A stretch of DNA of 64,000 nt from JABMQF01 sp964563755 (GCA_964563755.1 CAZLYC010000002.1:62001-126000); one strand, 5' to 3'; shown: positions 9,173-17,442, numbered from the stretch's first letter. A program made the numbers and translations. The notes: generated from the letters alone by a model not told the origin.

Positions 9173-9856
9173 TCACTCTTTCTTTGACTGTCGGAAAAAC
9201 TCGATTTTAGAAGCAACAACAACCTGAATTTTTCTGCAGAAGTCTCTATTAATTTTTTGTTCTAACTCAACTTTATTAGGTAAATCGCTTACAGGATCTA
9301 TAAGTAGTATATCCTGCGGAACATCTGGGAATGCTTTTGGTGTACCGCAAAGGATGTTGCTATGGTATCCTTCTGGAGAGCATACCCCTAATGCATCTTT
9401 AATATAATTATACAAAACCCCTGAATTAAGACGTATCTGTACATAAGTATCATACTCATTTGTAATGCCACGCCGACTTATTTTTTGGGCAGTTTCCCTT
9501 GTCCAGTTCTTGGTTTCAATAGTATACGCTGCAGGTGGTCCAATAAGGACATGGTCAATTTGGTGTTTTATCCCTCTGCATTCTATAAGAATGTTATTCA
9601 TAAGTATTGCATCAACGTATTCCTGCATAGGAAGTATTGATTTTTCTATTGCATCTATGACTCTCATCTCCTTGTACATACCAACAACCAAGTCATGTAG
9701 GTCGTATTTGGAGTTTTTACGTATCTTTTCAATCGGCACCTTCTCCAGCTTCTTTACAAAGGATATTGCCTCGTTCCTGACTTCAGGACATAAGCTCCGA
9801 AGGTTATAGAAATCCTCAAAACCAGTTATCTGCGAATTTTCTGCAATCTGCAGCAA
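9173..9856 (-). CDS. NERD-domain (nuclease-related) protein
   Basis: A 227-residue protein. The NERD core is seen around residues 93-125: HQIDHVLIGPPAAYTIETKNW fits the D...G...ETKNW pattern of the nuclease-related domain. Catalysis has not been shown for most family members. The start is uncertain. The frame has no ATG; TTG 9856 is the only listed initiator and lacks a clear ribosome site. A good GAGGTG...GGAGG ribosome site sits instead before ATG 9902, in another frame (see findings). Confidence 0.7.
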   Translation of the reverse strand: MLQIAENSQITGFEDFYNLRSLCPEVRNEAISFVKKLEKVPIEKIRKNSKYDLHDLVVGMYKEMRVIDAIEKSILPMQEYVDAILMNNILIECRGIKHQIDHVLIGPPAAYTIETKNWTRETAQKISRRGITNEYDTYVQIRLNSGVLYNYIKDALGVCSPEGYHSNILCGTPKAFPDVPQDILLIDPVSDLPNKVELEQKINRDFCRKIQVVVASKIEFFRQSKKE

Positions 9857-10028
9857 TTGTACGAGAGAGGCAGGAATGCCTATAGTATGCGAGATTCTTC
9901 ATCTCCTCCTTCACCTCTGAATAACAGAGTTGTAATTGACGTTTATAAAAATTTGTGCGGTTAAGACCTGCATTTTGTGACAAATTTGTCTGAGTCGAGA
10001 AGATACCGTAACAGACTGTCAAACACAC

Positions 10029-10417
10029 CTATTTGGCAATACTTTGTCATGTTTGGATTGTAGAAGGGGCATTCCACGAAAAAGACCCCCCGAACTCATT
10101 TTGTAAAAATCGTCGGTATAATACCAGAATTTGTAACACCTTGTAAAAATATCATTTATGATTCGTCATCATGCCAGAAAATAGCGATTTTTTAATAATC
10201 CAAAATTCGGCATTTTGCCGAACAAAAAAAGAACTCGAAAACAGATAAAAAATTTCTAAAAAACACGATTTTTTAGGCATATCAGATGATTAACTTCGGA
10301 AAAAGTCTTCGTATAATGCACGCATGCAGTTCTGACAAGAGTTTTTAATCAAATATCAGACGTTTTTATAAAGAAAACTAGCAAAATTATTAAACAAAAC
10401 CAAAAAATCCAAAGAAC
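10029..10417. other. AT-rich intergenic region with hairpin
   Basis: A 389-bp gap. It holds a perfect hairpin, TTCGGCA-TTT-TGCCGAA, at 10206-10222, and a TATA-like TTTATAAA at 10365-10372 for the next gene. A short motif TTGTAAAAAT occurs twice nearby. No coding region was supported. Confidence 0.45.
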
Positions 10418-10678
10418 ATGACAATACCTGAAGAACATTTCTGGACAGTTGAAGAATGGGCAGAAATAACAAGAGAATGGCAACCAGTATCATTCATGTT
10501 TGCCCGTTCTGCGAAAGAAAAACCATACGAAGAGCGCGTCGCTATGGGGCAGCAGCTCTACAATAAAAGGAACAGTATGGGCGACCCAGCATACGTTGAA
10601 TTTGTTTCAAAGATGTATCAGTATCCTGACGACGTTCTTGAAAGGATTATAGAGTCATATCAGCTGAACTTACAGTGA
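10418..10678 (+). CDS. Hypothetical small protein
   Basis: An 86-residue acidic, tryptophan-containing protein (FWTVEEWAEITREW) with no membrane segment and no recognised family. A TATA-like box about 50 bp upstream implies a short leader. It is followed after 7 nt by a MazG-like gene, so the pair probably forms an operon. Confidence 0.6.
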   Translation: MTIPEEHFWTVEEWAEITREWQPVSFMFARSAKEKPYEERVAMGQQLYNKRNSMGDPAYVEFVSKMYQYPDDVLERIIESYQLNLQ

Positions 10679-10685
10679 AGTAACT

Positions 10686-11027
10686 GTGGACGACAAGATA
10701 AAAACCATACAGGACGCCCAGCGTTTTGTAAAGGAAGCTACAACACGCAATGGCTGGAAAGATACTCCTAATATAGACAAGTTCGACCATCTACATGAAG
10801 AACTCATAGAGATGTCAAAACACCTGCGCTACAAGACAGAGGAAGAACGGATTAGCTACATAAAGAACAACAAGGACATATTTACCGATGGGATAGGAGA
10901 CCTGTTTTTTGCGCTCTGCAGGCTTGCCAACCAGCTGGATGTGAATGTCGAAGATGCATTCGAGATGGCTAAAGGAGAATTCCTAAAGAAGTATGACAAA
11001 AAGGCTTCTGAAGCCAAGCCAAAATAA
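10686..11027 (+). CDS. MazG-like nucleotide pyrophosphohydrolase
   Basis: A 113-residue protein starting at GTG 10686. It shows the all-alpha MazG signature: HLHEELIEMSKHLR supplies the first pair of metal-binding acidic residues, and DGIGDLFFALCRLAN supplies the second. The family hydrolyses NTPs or dNTPs to the monophosphate and PPi, often to clear damaged nucleotides. A 5'-nucleotidase-like gene follows, so a nucleotide-pool role is plausible. The gene lies 7 nt after the preceding gene. Confidence 0.8.
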   Translation: MDDKIKTIQDAQRFVKEATTRNGWKDTPNIDKFDHLHEELIEMSKHLRYKTEEERISYIKNNKDIFTDGIGDLFFALCRLANQLDVNVEDAFEMAKGEFLKKYDKKASEAKPK

Positions 11028-11159
11028 GAATTCTAAGTAAGATATCGCGAAAACTTCACGTTTCTGGCAAAAAAATGCTCTGTTTCTTGCACATTGAACC
11101 AAAATGATAGAAGAACTAATATAATAGCGATTTGCGTCGTTATATTGGAGGGGCTTTAT

Positions 11160-11744
11160 ATGAAGATAGGTGTTGATTTAGACGATGTCTTGGCCTGCTT
11201 TGTGCAGGATTTGCTTACTTTCCACAATAGGCAGTACAATACAAGGATACAACTTGAAGAAGTTGTAAGCTATAGGCTCCAGCACGTCTGGGGCGGAACA
11301 GAAGAGGATACAAGAAATAAGATCATTGAGTTCTATAACTCTCCTGAATTCGACAATATGGGTATTGTACCCGGTTCAAAATCCGGAGTGAAGAGTATAA
11401 ACAGCAAGAACGAGCTGTTTATAATAACCGCAAGACCTCATTATATGGCAGACAAGACGCATGCATGGGTTAAGCAGTATTTTCCAAACAAGTTCTCAGA
11501 AGTTTATATGACTGCGCAGTTTGCGAGCGATGGTTCAAAGATACCTAAATCAAAAGTCTGCTCTGATTTAGGCGTCAAGATAATGATTGATGATTGTCTT
11601 GATTACGCACTTGATTGTGCATCACCAGATAGGCTGGTACTGCTTTTAGACAAACCGTGGAATCAGACTAAAGAACTGCCTGAAGGCATCAAAAGGGTTT
11701 ATTCTTGGGAGGATATAGCTGCTGTTGTGAAAAGTTACGGATGA
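11160..11744 (+). CDS. 5'(3')-deoxyribonucleotidase-like HAD phosphatase
   Basis: A 194-residue protein. ATG 11160 follows GGAGGGG with 6 nt spacing. The N-terminal GVDLDDVLACF gives the HAD nucleophile pair (DxD), IITARP gives motif II (Thr/Ser) and MIDDCLDYA gives the late acidic motif. This matches the NT5C/deoxyribonucleotidase-like HAD family, which removes phosphate from (deoxy)nucleotide monophosphates. Its position after a MazG-like gene suggests nucleotide housekeeping. Confidence 0.8.
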   Translation: MKIGVDLDDVLACFVQDLLTFHNRQYNTRIQLEEVVSYRLQHVWGGTEEDTRNKIIEFYNSPEFDNMGIVPGSKSGVKSINSKNELFIITARPHYMADKTHAWVKQYFPNKFSEVYMTAQFASDGSKIPKSKVCSDLGVKIMIDDCLDYALDCASPDRLVLLLDKPWNQTKELPEGIKRVYSWEDIAAVVKSYG

Positions 11745-11836
11745 ACTGAATAAAAAAAATAACCGCCTAAAACTTTTCATCAAAAACAACAGAGATTAGG
11801 GCATCTTGCCGACGGAAAAATCATTTTTTCTAAAAA

Positions 11837-11844
11837 TTTATATA
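11837..11844 (+). promoter_or_regulatory. TATA box of the HTH gene at 11931
   Basis: TTTATATA preceded by TAAAAA. The expected transcript start is near 11868, giving a leader of about 60 nt. Confidence 0.5.
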
Positions 11845-11930
11845 GCATAATCCCGAATGAAAAATCAGGTAAACCTAGAGCATGTAGGAAGAAGTGCCTA
11901 GTTCTACCGATAAAAGAGCAAACTAGAGAG

Positions 11931-12494
11931 GTGATTGCGTTCAGAGCGCCAAAGATAGTTCTACAAAACCACGAGCCAGGCATGAATCCAACGTCTGATG
12001 AGCTTGCCAGGATAGTTATGACAAGGATTGGCCTTGAGCCGAGGAAATCAGGAGCGACAGACAAGATGTACCGCGTTCTGGTCGAGCTTTACGAACGCTC
12101 GAAGGCAGCGCACAGGGAGATGAAACCAGAGTCCGCAGTGATGACAGTAGAAGAGATGGGAGCTTTTGCAGGCATAACCCGCCAGACGATGTATGACTAC
12201 CTGAAAAGGTGGCTTGACTTGAGTATGATCGTCAAGACTTCATACATCATAGAGAACAAGGTGGTCATCGGCTACAAGCTGAACGGCTCGACCCTGGAGA
12301 CTAGTTTCGACAAGGCAAGGCAGCAGATAACAAACAACCTGGAATTGACGTCGAGATACATAAAGGAACTGCAGAAGCTGATAAAGAATAAGAAAATCTC
12401 TCAGACGCAAAAAGGCAAGCTTGTTTCAGACACTGAACAGGACCTTGAGAAACCTGAACTGCCTGAAAAATCAGAGATTTTAGTGACTGCCTAA
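11931..12494 (+). CDS. Winged-helix DNA-binding protein
   Basis: A 187-residue protein. Residues 60-125 contain a helix-turn-helix with wing (MTVEEMGAFAGITRQTMYDY, then a beta hairpin), consistent with DNA binding. The C-terminal part is a helical, probably coiled-coil region. The start is doubtful: GTG 11931 overlaps the GAGGTG motif, so either the mRNA begins close to it or initiation is at ATG 11982. No operon partner. The regulatory target is unknown. Confidence 0.65.
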   Translation: MIAFRAPKIVLQNHEPGMNPTSDELARIVMTRIGLEPRKSGATDKMYRVLVELYERSKAAHREMKPESAVMTVEEMGAFAGITRQTMYDYLKRWLDLSMIVKTSYIIENKVVIGYKLNGSTLETSFDKARQQITNNLELTSRYIKELQKLIKNKKISQTQKGKLVSDTEQDLEKPELPEKSEILVTA

Positions 12495-12525
12495 ATCATT
12501 TTATCTTTTTTTCTGTACTACTTAA

Positions 12526-12616
12526 CACCGCCACCTAGCGAGCAGCAAATAAAACAAGTAAAAACTATTGCAGTCGGGCAAACAACGACTGTAAAAGAAA
12601 CAATGCGAGCGTGGTG
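12526..12616 (+). ncRNA. Copy A of a three-copy structured RNA element
   Basis: The closing stem CACCGC/GTGGTG brackets CCTAGCGAGC (12534-12543), GCAGTCGGGC (12570-12579) and GCGAGCG (12605-12611). The segments between the blocks are 26 and 25 nt. The 25-nt interval and all three blocks recur in the copies at 36929 and 49974. The strand is inferred from the shared orientation. It lies between two + genes. Confidence 0.6.
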
Positions 12617-12630
12617 ATGGAAAACTTACA

Positions 12631-12746
12631 GACAATTGTCGAAACAACGCATACGCGGTAATGTTTCTACAGCATCAAGGGAAAATGAAATCATACAGAC
12701 ACTTGTCGGAATAAGCCAAACAAGAACAGATGCCGACAGTTGTCGG
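12631..12746. promoter_or_regulatory. Cluster of three GACA-TTGTC palindromes
   Basis: GACAATTGTC (12631-12640), GACACTTGTC (12698-12707) and CCGACAGTTGTCGG (12733-12746) are variants of one palindrome. They lie directly after the RNA element and before the promoter of the gene at 12868. They look like repeated binding sites for a dimeric regulator. Confidence 0.45.
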
Positions 12747-12867
12747 TAAGTCATAAACAGAAAATAACATCATCCACTAAAAGAAAGCCAAAAAGTGAGC
12801 ATCAGGTGAAAAAATAACCTATTTTTCAAAAAGGTTTAAAAATAAAAAGCCCATTTCAACAGGTATT

Positions 12868-13467
12868 ATGAAAAAAGGCGGTATCGACCAGGGTTTTGTT
12901 TTTCTTCTTCTTGCTATGATGGTAGTCTTTGCAGGAGCAGCAATAGTGGCAAAGATAAATGCAGATAGTGCGAACAGGGTGACCGGCTTTACGATAGAAG
13001 CTCCGCAGGATAACATAATTCAAGTGCCGAACAGCAATCAGGAAGTGCCTAATGAGGATGAAGGTTCTATTGTTCTTTGGACAAAGCCTCCTATTCAGAT
13101 ATTTGACCAATTCAAGGATGTCCGTGATTACATAGTTTTCTTCACAGCGACAAACATGCCAGGAGTCAGGGTTGTCTACAACATAAGGGAGCAGAGATTT
13201 GAAGCAGGTAGTCCTCTTATGGAATCTACAAAGATAGACATATTCGACGGTAATGCGCATCAGATAGTTTACACGTATAAGAAAGACGGTGAGCAGGCGA
13301 TAATGCTTGACACGGTAAAAGTGGCAAGCTCAGAGTTCAAGCCGATAAAGATAACTCAGATAACAGGATTCGCAACGTATGGTGAAGACGCTGCAGAGAT
13401 TGATATAAGTGGAATAGAAGTTGCAGTTTATGACAGGGAGATATCTGACGCATCACAGATAAATTAA
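12868..13467 (+). CDS. Membrane-anchored extracellular LamG-like protein
   Basis: A 199-residue protein. Residues 9-28 form one membrane segment or an uncleaved signal. The ectodomain resembles a LamG/concanavalin-type jelly roll: GSIVLWTKP near the start, DGNAHQIVYTYKKDGE in the middle, and a C-terminal ISGIEVAVYDREIS strand typical of such folds. It may bind surface glycans or proteins; this is inference. GGTTTAAAAATAAA about 35 bp upstream is a likely TATA element. It ends convergently with a PHP gene. Confidence 0.7.
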   Translation: MKKGGIDQGFVFLLLAMMVVFAGAAIVAKINADSANRVTGFTIEAPQDNIIQVPNSNQEVPNEDEGSIVLWTKPPIQIFDQFKDVRDYIVFFTATNMPGVRVVYNIREQRFEAGSPLMESTKIDIFDGNAHQIVYTYKKDGEQAIMLDTVKVASSEFKPIKITQITGFATYGEDAAEIDISGIEVAVYDREISDASQIN

Positions 13468-13492
13468 TCAAAAAAACACGCTTAATCTGGTT

Positions 13493-14260
13493 CTAAATCT
13501 TAAACAAGTAATTCATCTTCGCAAATGCTATCTTGAAAGGATACTTAAGTATAAATGACTTAAGGTCTACCCTGTCACCGATTATCTTTACTCTTCTCTT
13601 CCTGACTTTATCGAGAAATTCTGATATGTTCGCTGCTTTTGCACACGTGACTACCCTGCCAAGCTGGGACAATTCATGCACGTCGCTCCCTCCTGTGAAA
13701 GGCTTGCCGTACTTGAGTATCCATGCCGCGACCTTGCTTATGTTCTGCCTTCCTGCATGGCCGTTGAAGAGTTCAAGGCAGTCTATCTTATGCAGGTTGA
13801 ATGTGATGTGTTTCTTGTGCCAGGATGTCCATCCTGCAGGGTGAGCCCATGAGACCATACAATCATAGCTTTGTTTTATGTTAAGAAGTTCTGATATGGA
13901 TCGTTTACATTCCTTTCCGCGTATTTCAGAAATATGGAAACGTTTCAGTTCGTCAGGATCCTTGAAGTAGTATAGGAAATGCTCTCCTGTTTCTGCCTCG
14001 ACTTCCATGGAAGGTATGACATTTACACCATAATCATTGTTGAAGTATTTTACAGCAGCTTCTGACTTCTCGTGGTCGGATATCGCGACACCTATTCCAA
14101 GTGATTTGGCTTTCTCAAGTATCGCTCTTGCAGAGCAGGTTCCGTCAGAAACATTTGTATGGACGTGCATGTCCACTAGCATGTAACCGCGTCTGATAAG
14201 GTCCTTGAAATCAGGCTTGCCGAATTTTACGCTTTTTATCTTTTCCAATAATTTTTCCAT
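13493..14260 (-). CDS. PHP-domain metal-dependent phosphoesterase
   Basis: A 255-residue protein. The PHP motifs are in order: DMHVHTNVSDG (motif I), ISDHEKSEAAVKYF (motif II), SWAHPAG (motif III) and FTGGSDVHELSQLG (motif IV). These residues bind a trinuclear metal centre. Family members hydrolyse phosphoesters, such as 3',5'-bisnucleotides and histidinol phosphate, or act as polymerase exonucleases. A stand-alone protein of this size is most like the trpH/COG0613 type. The substrate is unknown. Confidence 0.85.
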   Translation of the reverse strand: MEKLLEKIKSVKFGKPDFKDLIRRGYMLVDMHVHTNVSDGTCSARAILEKAKSLGIGVAISDHEKSEAAVKYFNNDYGVNVIPSMEVEAETGEHFLYYFKDPDELKRFHISEIRGKECKRSISELLNIKQSYDCMVSWAHPAGWTSWHKKHITFNLHKIDCLELFNGHAGRQNISKVAAWILKYGKPFTGGSDVHELSQLGRVVTCAKAANISEFLDKVRKRRVKIIGDRVDLKSFILKYPFKIAFAKMNYLFKI

Positions 14261-14330
14261 CGTGTTAAATAAATAAGACGAATTTGTTTAAAAATGTTGT
14301 TGAGAATAAGGGTAAAAAACGATTTTTTAT

Positions 14331-15629
14331 CTAAGGCTTCCACCTGAGCATAGTCCTTGGGAAGGGTATTGCGTCCTTTATGTTATCCAGTCCGCATATC
14401 CAGGATATGACTCTTTCGACACCGAAGCCGAAACCGCCATGCGGAACAGAGCCATATCTTCGTGTATCGAGATAGAATGTGTATTGTGATATATCTTCAC
14501 CCATGTCCTTGAGCCTTTCTTCAAGTTTCTCAAGCGAAGACTCCCTCTCGCTTCCGCCGATTATCTCTCCATATCCTTCTGGAGCGATGAAATCGACGCC
14601 GTGTACAGTCTCAGGATTTTCAGGGCTTTCTTTCATGTAGAATGCCTTTACTTTCTTGGGATAATGTGTTACAAGTATGGGTGTGTCAAAAAGTGAGCTG
14701 AGCTTGTCTTCCTCGATTGTGCGAAGGTCTTTGCCCCATTCGATTTCCATGTCGAATTTCTCTTTGAGCAGCTTGAGCGCGTCGTCATATGTCATCCTGG
14801 GGAAAGGTTTATTGATAGAAGGCTCGAGCTTCTTCGGGTCTCTTTCCAGTATCTTGAGGTCATCCTGGCATCTTTCAAGCACTCTTGAGACGACGTGTTT
14901 TATCAGTCCTTCTCCATAATCCTGTATGTTCGTGAATGTTGCCCATGCAACTTCCATCTCTGCATGCCAATACTCAGTGAGATGGCGTGATGTCTTGGAT
15001 TTCTCAGCCCTGAATGAGGGCGCAATCGTGTAGATTTTTTCAAGGGAGAATATTGCTGGCTCTGCATAAAGCTGCCAGGTCTGCGCAAGGAAAACATCTT
15101 TCTGCTTGAAGTAATCGACAGAGAATAATGTTGACCCTCCTTCGCATTGTACTGACTGGAATATAGGTGAATGGTATTCATAGAATCCTTCTTTCCTGAA
15201 ATATTCATCAATTGCGCCGAAGACAGTGCTTCTTATCTTGAGCATCGCAGTCATCTTCCTGCTTCTTAGCCATAGATGCCTATTGTCATCAAGGAACTCT
15301 CTATCTTGTCCTGCTTTTACAGGGAACTTATCGCTTGTGCCTACAACATCAAAGTCTTTGACATGGACTTCGAACCCTGTCGGTGCGCGAGGTTCTTTCT
15401 TTATCTCTCCTCTTATTGTCATTGATGCTTCTATCTGCAGCTTGTCTGCCTGTGAGAACTTATCGTCACCTACGACAGTCTTGTCTATTACACATTGGAT
15501 GACATCAGTCGCATCCCGTAGAACTATGAACTTGAGCTTGTTCGAGCCTCTTTCTCTATATACCCAGCCGCGTATCTCTATTTCGCCGCTGCCTTTTTCC
15601 ATCGCTTGCTTTATTGACACAAATACCAT
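14331..15629 (-). CDS. asnS: Asparaginyl-tRNA synthetase
   Basis: A 432-residue class IIb synthetase that charges tRNA-Asn. The N-terminal OB-fold anticodon-binding domain is at residues 1-105 (EIEIRGWVYRERGSNKLKF). Motif 2 (PSFRAEKSKTSRHLTEYWHAE) is near residue 205. Motif 3 lies near residue 408 (HGGFGFGVERVISWICG), next to RYGSVPHGG, which is typical of AsnRS rather than AspRS. This implies direct Asn-tRNA formation. The gene is preceded by a run of hairpins. Confidence 0.92.
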   Translation of the reverse strand: MVFVSIKQAMEKGSGEIEIRGWVYRERGSNKLKFIVLRDATDVIQCVIDKTVVGDDKFSQADKLQIEASMTIRGEIKKEPRAPTGFEVHVKDFDVVGTSDKFPVKAGQDREFLDDNRHLWLRSRKMTAMLKIRSTVFGAIDEYFRKEGFYEYHSPIFQSVQCEGGSTLFSVDYFKQKDVFLAQTWQLYAEPAIFSLEKIYTIAPSFRAEKSKTSRHLTEYWHAEMEVAWATFTNIQDYGEGLIKHVVSRVLERCQDDLKILERDPKKLEPSINKPFPRMTYDDALKLLKEKFDMEIEWGKDLRTIEEDKLSSLFDTPILVTHYPKKVKAFYMKESPENPETVHGVDFIAPEGYGEIIGGSERESSLEKLEERLKDMGEDISQYTFYLDTRRYGSVPHGGFGFGVERVISWICGLDNIKDAIPFPRTMLRWKP

Positions 15630-15699
15630 ATCAGTGAATTGGAATATTGGTTATTTAAAAGTGTTTTGTTTCTGTTATAGAATTAAATTTTGTATAGTG

Positions 15700-15850
15700 C
15701 TACTCAGAACAAAGTGAGGAGTAGAACCTGTTTTAGTTAATTTCCCTCAAAAATGCGAGCATTTTTGGGACACCAAAAATCCTGCTGGATTTTTTATTGT
15801 TTATTAAAAAAATTAAAGGGGGTGGAATGCATATGCGTTGCCGCATATGC
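15700..15850. terminator. Four consecutive hairpins between HTH gene and asnS
   Basis: The inverted repeats are CTACTC/GAGTAG (15700-15724), AAAAATGC-GA-GCATTTTT (15749-15766), AAAAATCC-TGCT-GGATTTTT (15775-15794) and GCATATGCG-TTGC-CGCATATGC (15829-15850). Read on the minus strand they follow the stop of the HTH gene at 15883. Their U-rich arms would suit termination. The last is only about 30 nt from that stop. Confidence 0.5.
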
Positions 15851-15882
15851 AAACAGAGGTTAGACATGTAGGAAGTTTGATT

Positions 15883-16437
15883 TTATGCGTTGAAAAATTG
15901 CCTCAGCAGCGCGTTCTGGAATTGGCCTGTGACATCGGAGTCTATCTTTATTATCTGCTCCTTTGCCTGTCTAAGCTTGAACTCATTGTTCATCCTGAAA
16001 TACATGTTGCCGTCAAGTATCTCGCGTTCTAGCGGTATGCCTTTGTCCATGAGGGACATCATGAGTTCTCCTGTCGAGTCCTCAGATAAGTATGCTTTCT
16101 TTGAAAGTGTCTGTGTGCTCATGAATTTGTCATGCGTATATAATATTAGGAATGCGCGTTGCTCATCTTTGGAGAGCTCGACTGATAGTTTTGCCTGTGT
16201 CACAAGGTTCTTAAGTAGAAAGTGGAGTTCGTCCATGCGCTCTTCCATTTTGGTGAGCCTGTTGTCAATCTCGCATATGAAATTGTTCTGGAGCTCTATC
16301 TCTCCAGTGTTCTCATTTATGGACTCAAGATGATCGTCAATCTGTTCTCGTACTGCGGAAAAGTCGCATTTCAGCTGTCTTATTTCGCTTATTTCTGAAG
16401 CAGACAGAAAATCGTGCCTCCTATTTTTGAATAGCAA
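15883..16437 (-). CDS. Coiled-coil winged-helix regulator
   Basis: A 184-residue protein. TTG 16437 is preferred because GGGGGTG lies 5 nt upstream and an in-frame stop follows soon after. Residues 20-85 are a likely coiled coil. Residues 90-165 (LSKDEQRAFLILYTHDKFMSTQTLSKKA and on) form a winged-helix domain. A DNA-binding regulator is inferred; the target is unknown. The promoter region carries a GGAA-repeat array also found at cdc6, which hints at shared control. Confidence 0.65.
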   Translation of the reverse strand: MLFKNRRHDFLSASEISEIRQLKCDFSAVREQIDDHLESINENTGEIELQNNFICEIDNRLTKMEERMDELHFLLKNLVTQAKLSVELSKDEQRAFLILYTHDKFMSTQTLSKKAYLSEDSTGELMMSLMDKGIPLEREILDGNMYFRMNNEFKLRQAKEQIIKIDSDVTGQFQNALLRQFFNA

Positions 16438-16630
16438 CCTTACACCCCCTACCTGTTCCTCTTTTGTTTTTGTTTATATAATTTTGTATTCTCTGATTGA
16501 TGGTCTTGAACATTTATTTTGTTGTCTTTTTCTCCGAAGAGTTTTTACGTGTTTTTTTCGTCATCTGTGTCGTCTTTGTTTTTTCTTGGTCGCGATTTTT
16601 TCCGACGAGTGTTTCTATGGAAACAAAAGG

Positions 16631-16674
16631 CATATTTAAACCTTCCGTTTTTTCCCTATATTCCGTAATTTCCG
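16631..16674 (-). promoter_or_regulatory. Four 9-bp-period GGAA repeats abutting a TATA box
   Basis: On the minus strand, CGGAA, CGGAA, GGGAA and CGGAA begin at 16674, 16665, 16656 and 16647, an exact 9-bp period. TTTAAATA starts 7 bp after the last. The same arrangement precedes cdc6. The HTH gene lies about 200 bp downstream. A second TATA-like ATTATATAA near 16475 is closer to its start. Confidence 0.5.
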
Positions 16675-16714
16675 ATACTCAGGATTAAGTCCTATAGCCC
16701 CTAAAAAGGCAAAA

Positions 16715-16722
16715 TTTATAAT
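16715..16722 (+). promoter_or_regulatory. TATA box of the METTL5-like gene
   Basis: TTTATAAT is centred 26 bp before ATG 16745, so the mRNA should be leaderless. Together with the minus-strand elements it forms the 307-bp divergent promoter region 16438-16744. Confidence 0.5.
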
Positions 16723-16744
16723 TAAGACCGTGTAGAAAACGTGC

Positions 16745-17365
16745 ATGGCTTCAAAGTCATCTCTTGCTATCGCATTATCAAAGCTGAATGTATTTATTTC
16801 TCCGGACACGAAACTTGAACAGTACGCTACTGATTCAGAGATTGCAGCAGACGTCCTCTGGACAGCAAAGATGCTTGGAGATATTGAAGGGAAGAAGATT
16901 ATAGACCTCGGATGCGGCACAGGGATCTTGGGAATAGGAGCGCTGCTTCTTGGAGCAGAAGAAGTCATATTTGTTGATAAGGACAAAAAGGCATTGGCTT
17001 TGCTCAATAAAAATCTGGATAGTCTCGACGTGACTGAAGGTTTCAGGATAGTCCATGCTGACATCGCTGAGTTCGACGATAAAGCTGATGTGGTTATAGA
17101 GAACCCTCCTTTCGGGACAAGAGAGAGACATATAGACAAGGATTTTCTATCAAAAGCTTTCTCATGCGCAGACATAGTATATTCATTTCATAAGACAGCG
17201 ACAAAAGGATTTGTAGATGCGTTCAGCAAAGACAACCGCTTTGCAATAACTCACAGGTTTGATTTTAGGTTCCCGCTAAAGCAGACCATGTCATTCCATA
17301 CAAAGAGGATTGAGCGTATAGATGTCAGTTGCTTTAGACTTTTGAGAAATAAAATAGAAAAATAA
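16745..17365 (+). CDS. METTL5-like RNA N6-adenine methyltransferase (COG2263)
   Basis: A 206-residue class I methyltransferase. DLGCGTGILGIGA (from residue 54) binds SAM. NPPFGT at 120-125 is the catalytic NPPF motif of amino-methylating enzymes. Size and motif context match the archaeal COG2263/METTL5 family, whose human member makes m6A in 18S rRNA helix 44. A small-subunit rRNA target is therefore likely but not shown. The mRNA is probably leaderless. Confidence 0.85.
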   Translation: MASKSSLAIALSKLNVFISPDTKLEQYATDSEIAADVLWTAKMLGDIEGKKIIDLGCGTGILGIGALLLGAEEVIFVDKDKKALALLNKNLDSLDVTEGFRIVHADIAEFDDKADVVIENPPFGTRERHIDKDFLSKAFSCADIVYSFHKTATKGFVDAFSKDNRFAITHRFDFRFPLKQTMSFHTKRIERIDVSCFRLLRNKIEK

Positions 17366-17442
17366 TAAAAACACCAACACACACTGCTTTCAAATCATAA
17401 CAATAATCAGTTCAGCTTAACAAAAAGAAGAGGTTGATTTTG

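Noticed and set aside
9816..10028. 70-residue minus ORF upstream of the NERD gene as a separate protein
   Set aside because: It lacks family features. Its internal ATG 9902 was kept only as a possible leader peptide or frameshift.
12526..12616. Integron attC site
   Set aside because: The folded, covarying ends recall attC, but the conserved GTTRRRY/RYYYAAC cores are missing in two copies and no integrase is present.
12526..12616. C/D or H/ACA guide RNA, or a self-cleaving ribozyme
   Set aside because: None of the C (RUGAUGA), D (CUGA), ANA, hammerhead or twister consensus sequences is found at the conserved blocks.
16515..16633. 39-codon Lys/Thr-rich minus ORF after the GGAA array
   Set aside because: Its ATG lies within the TATA box, so that promoter could not express it.
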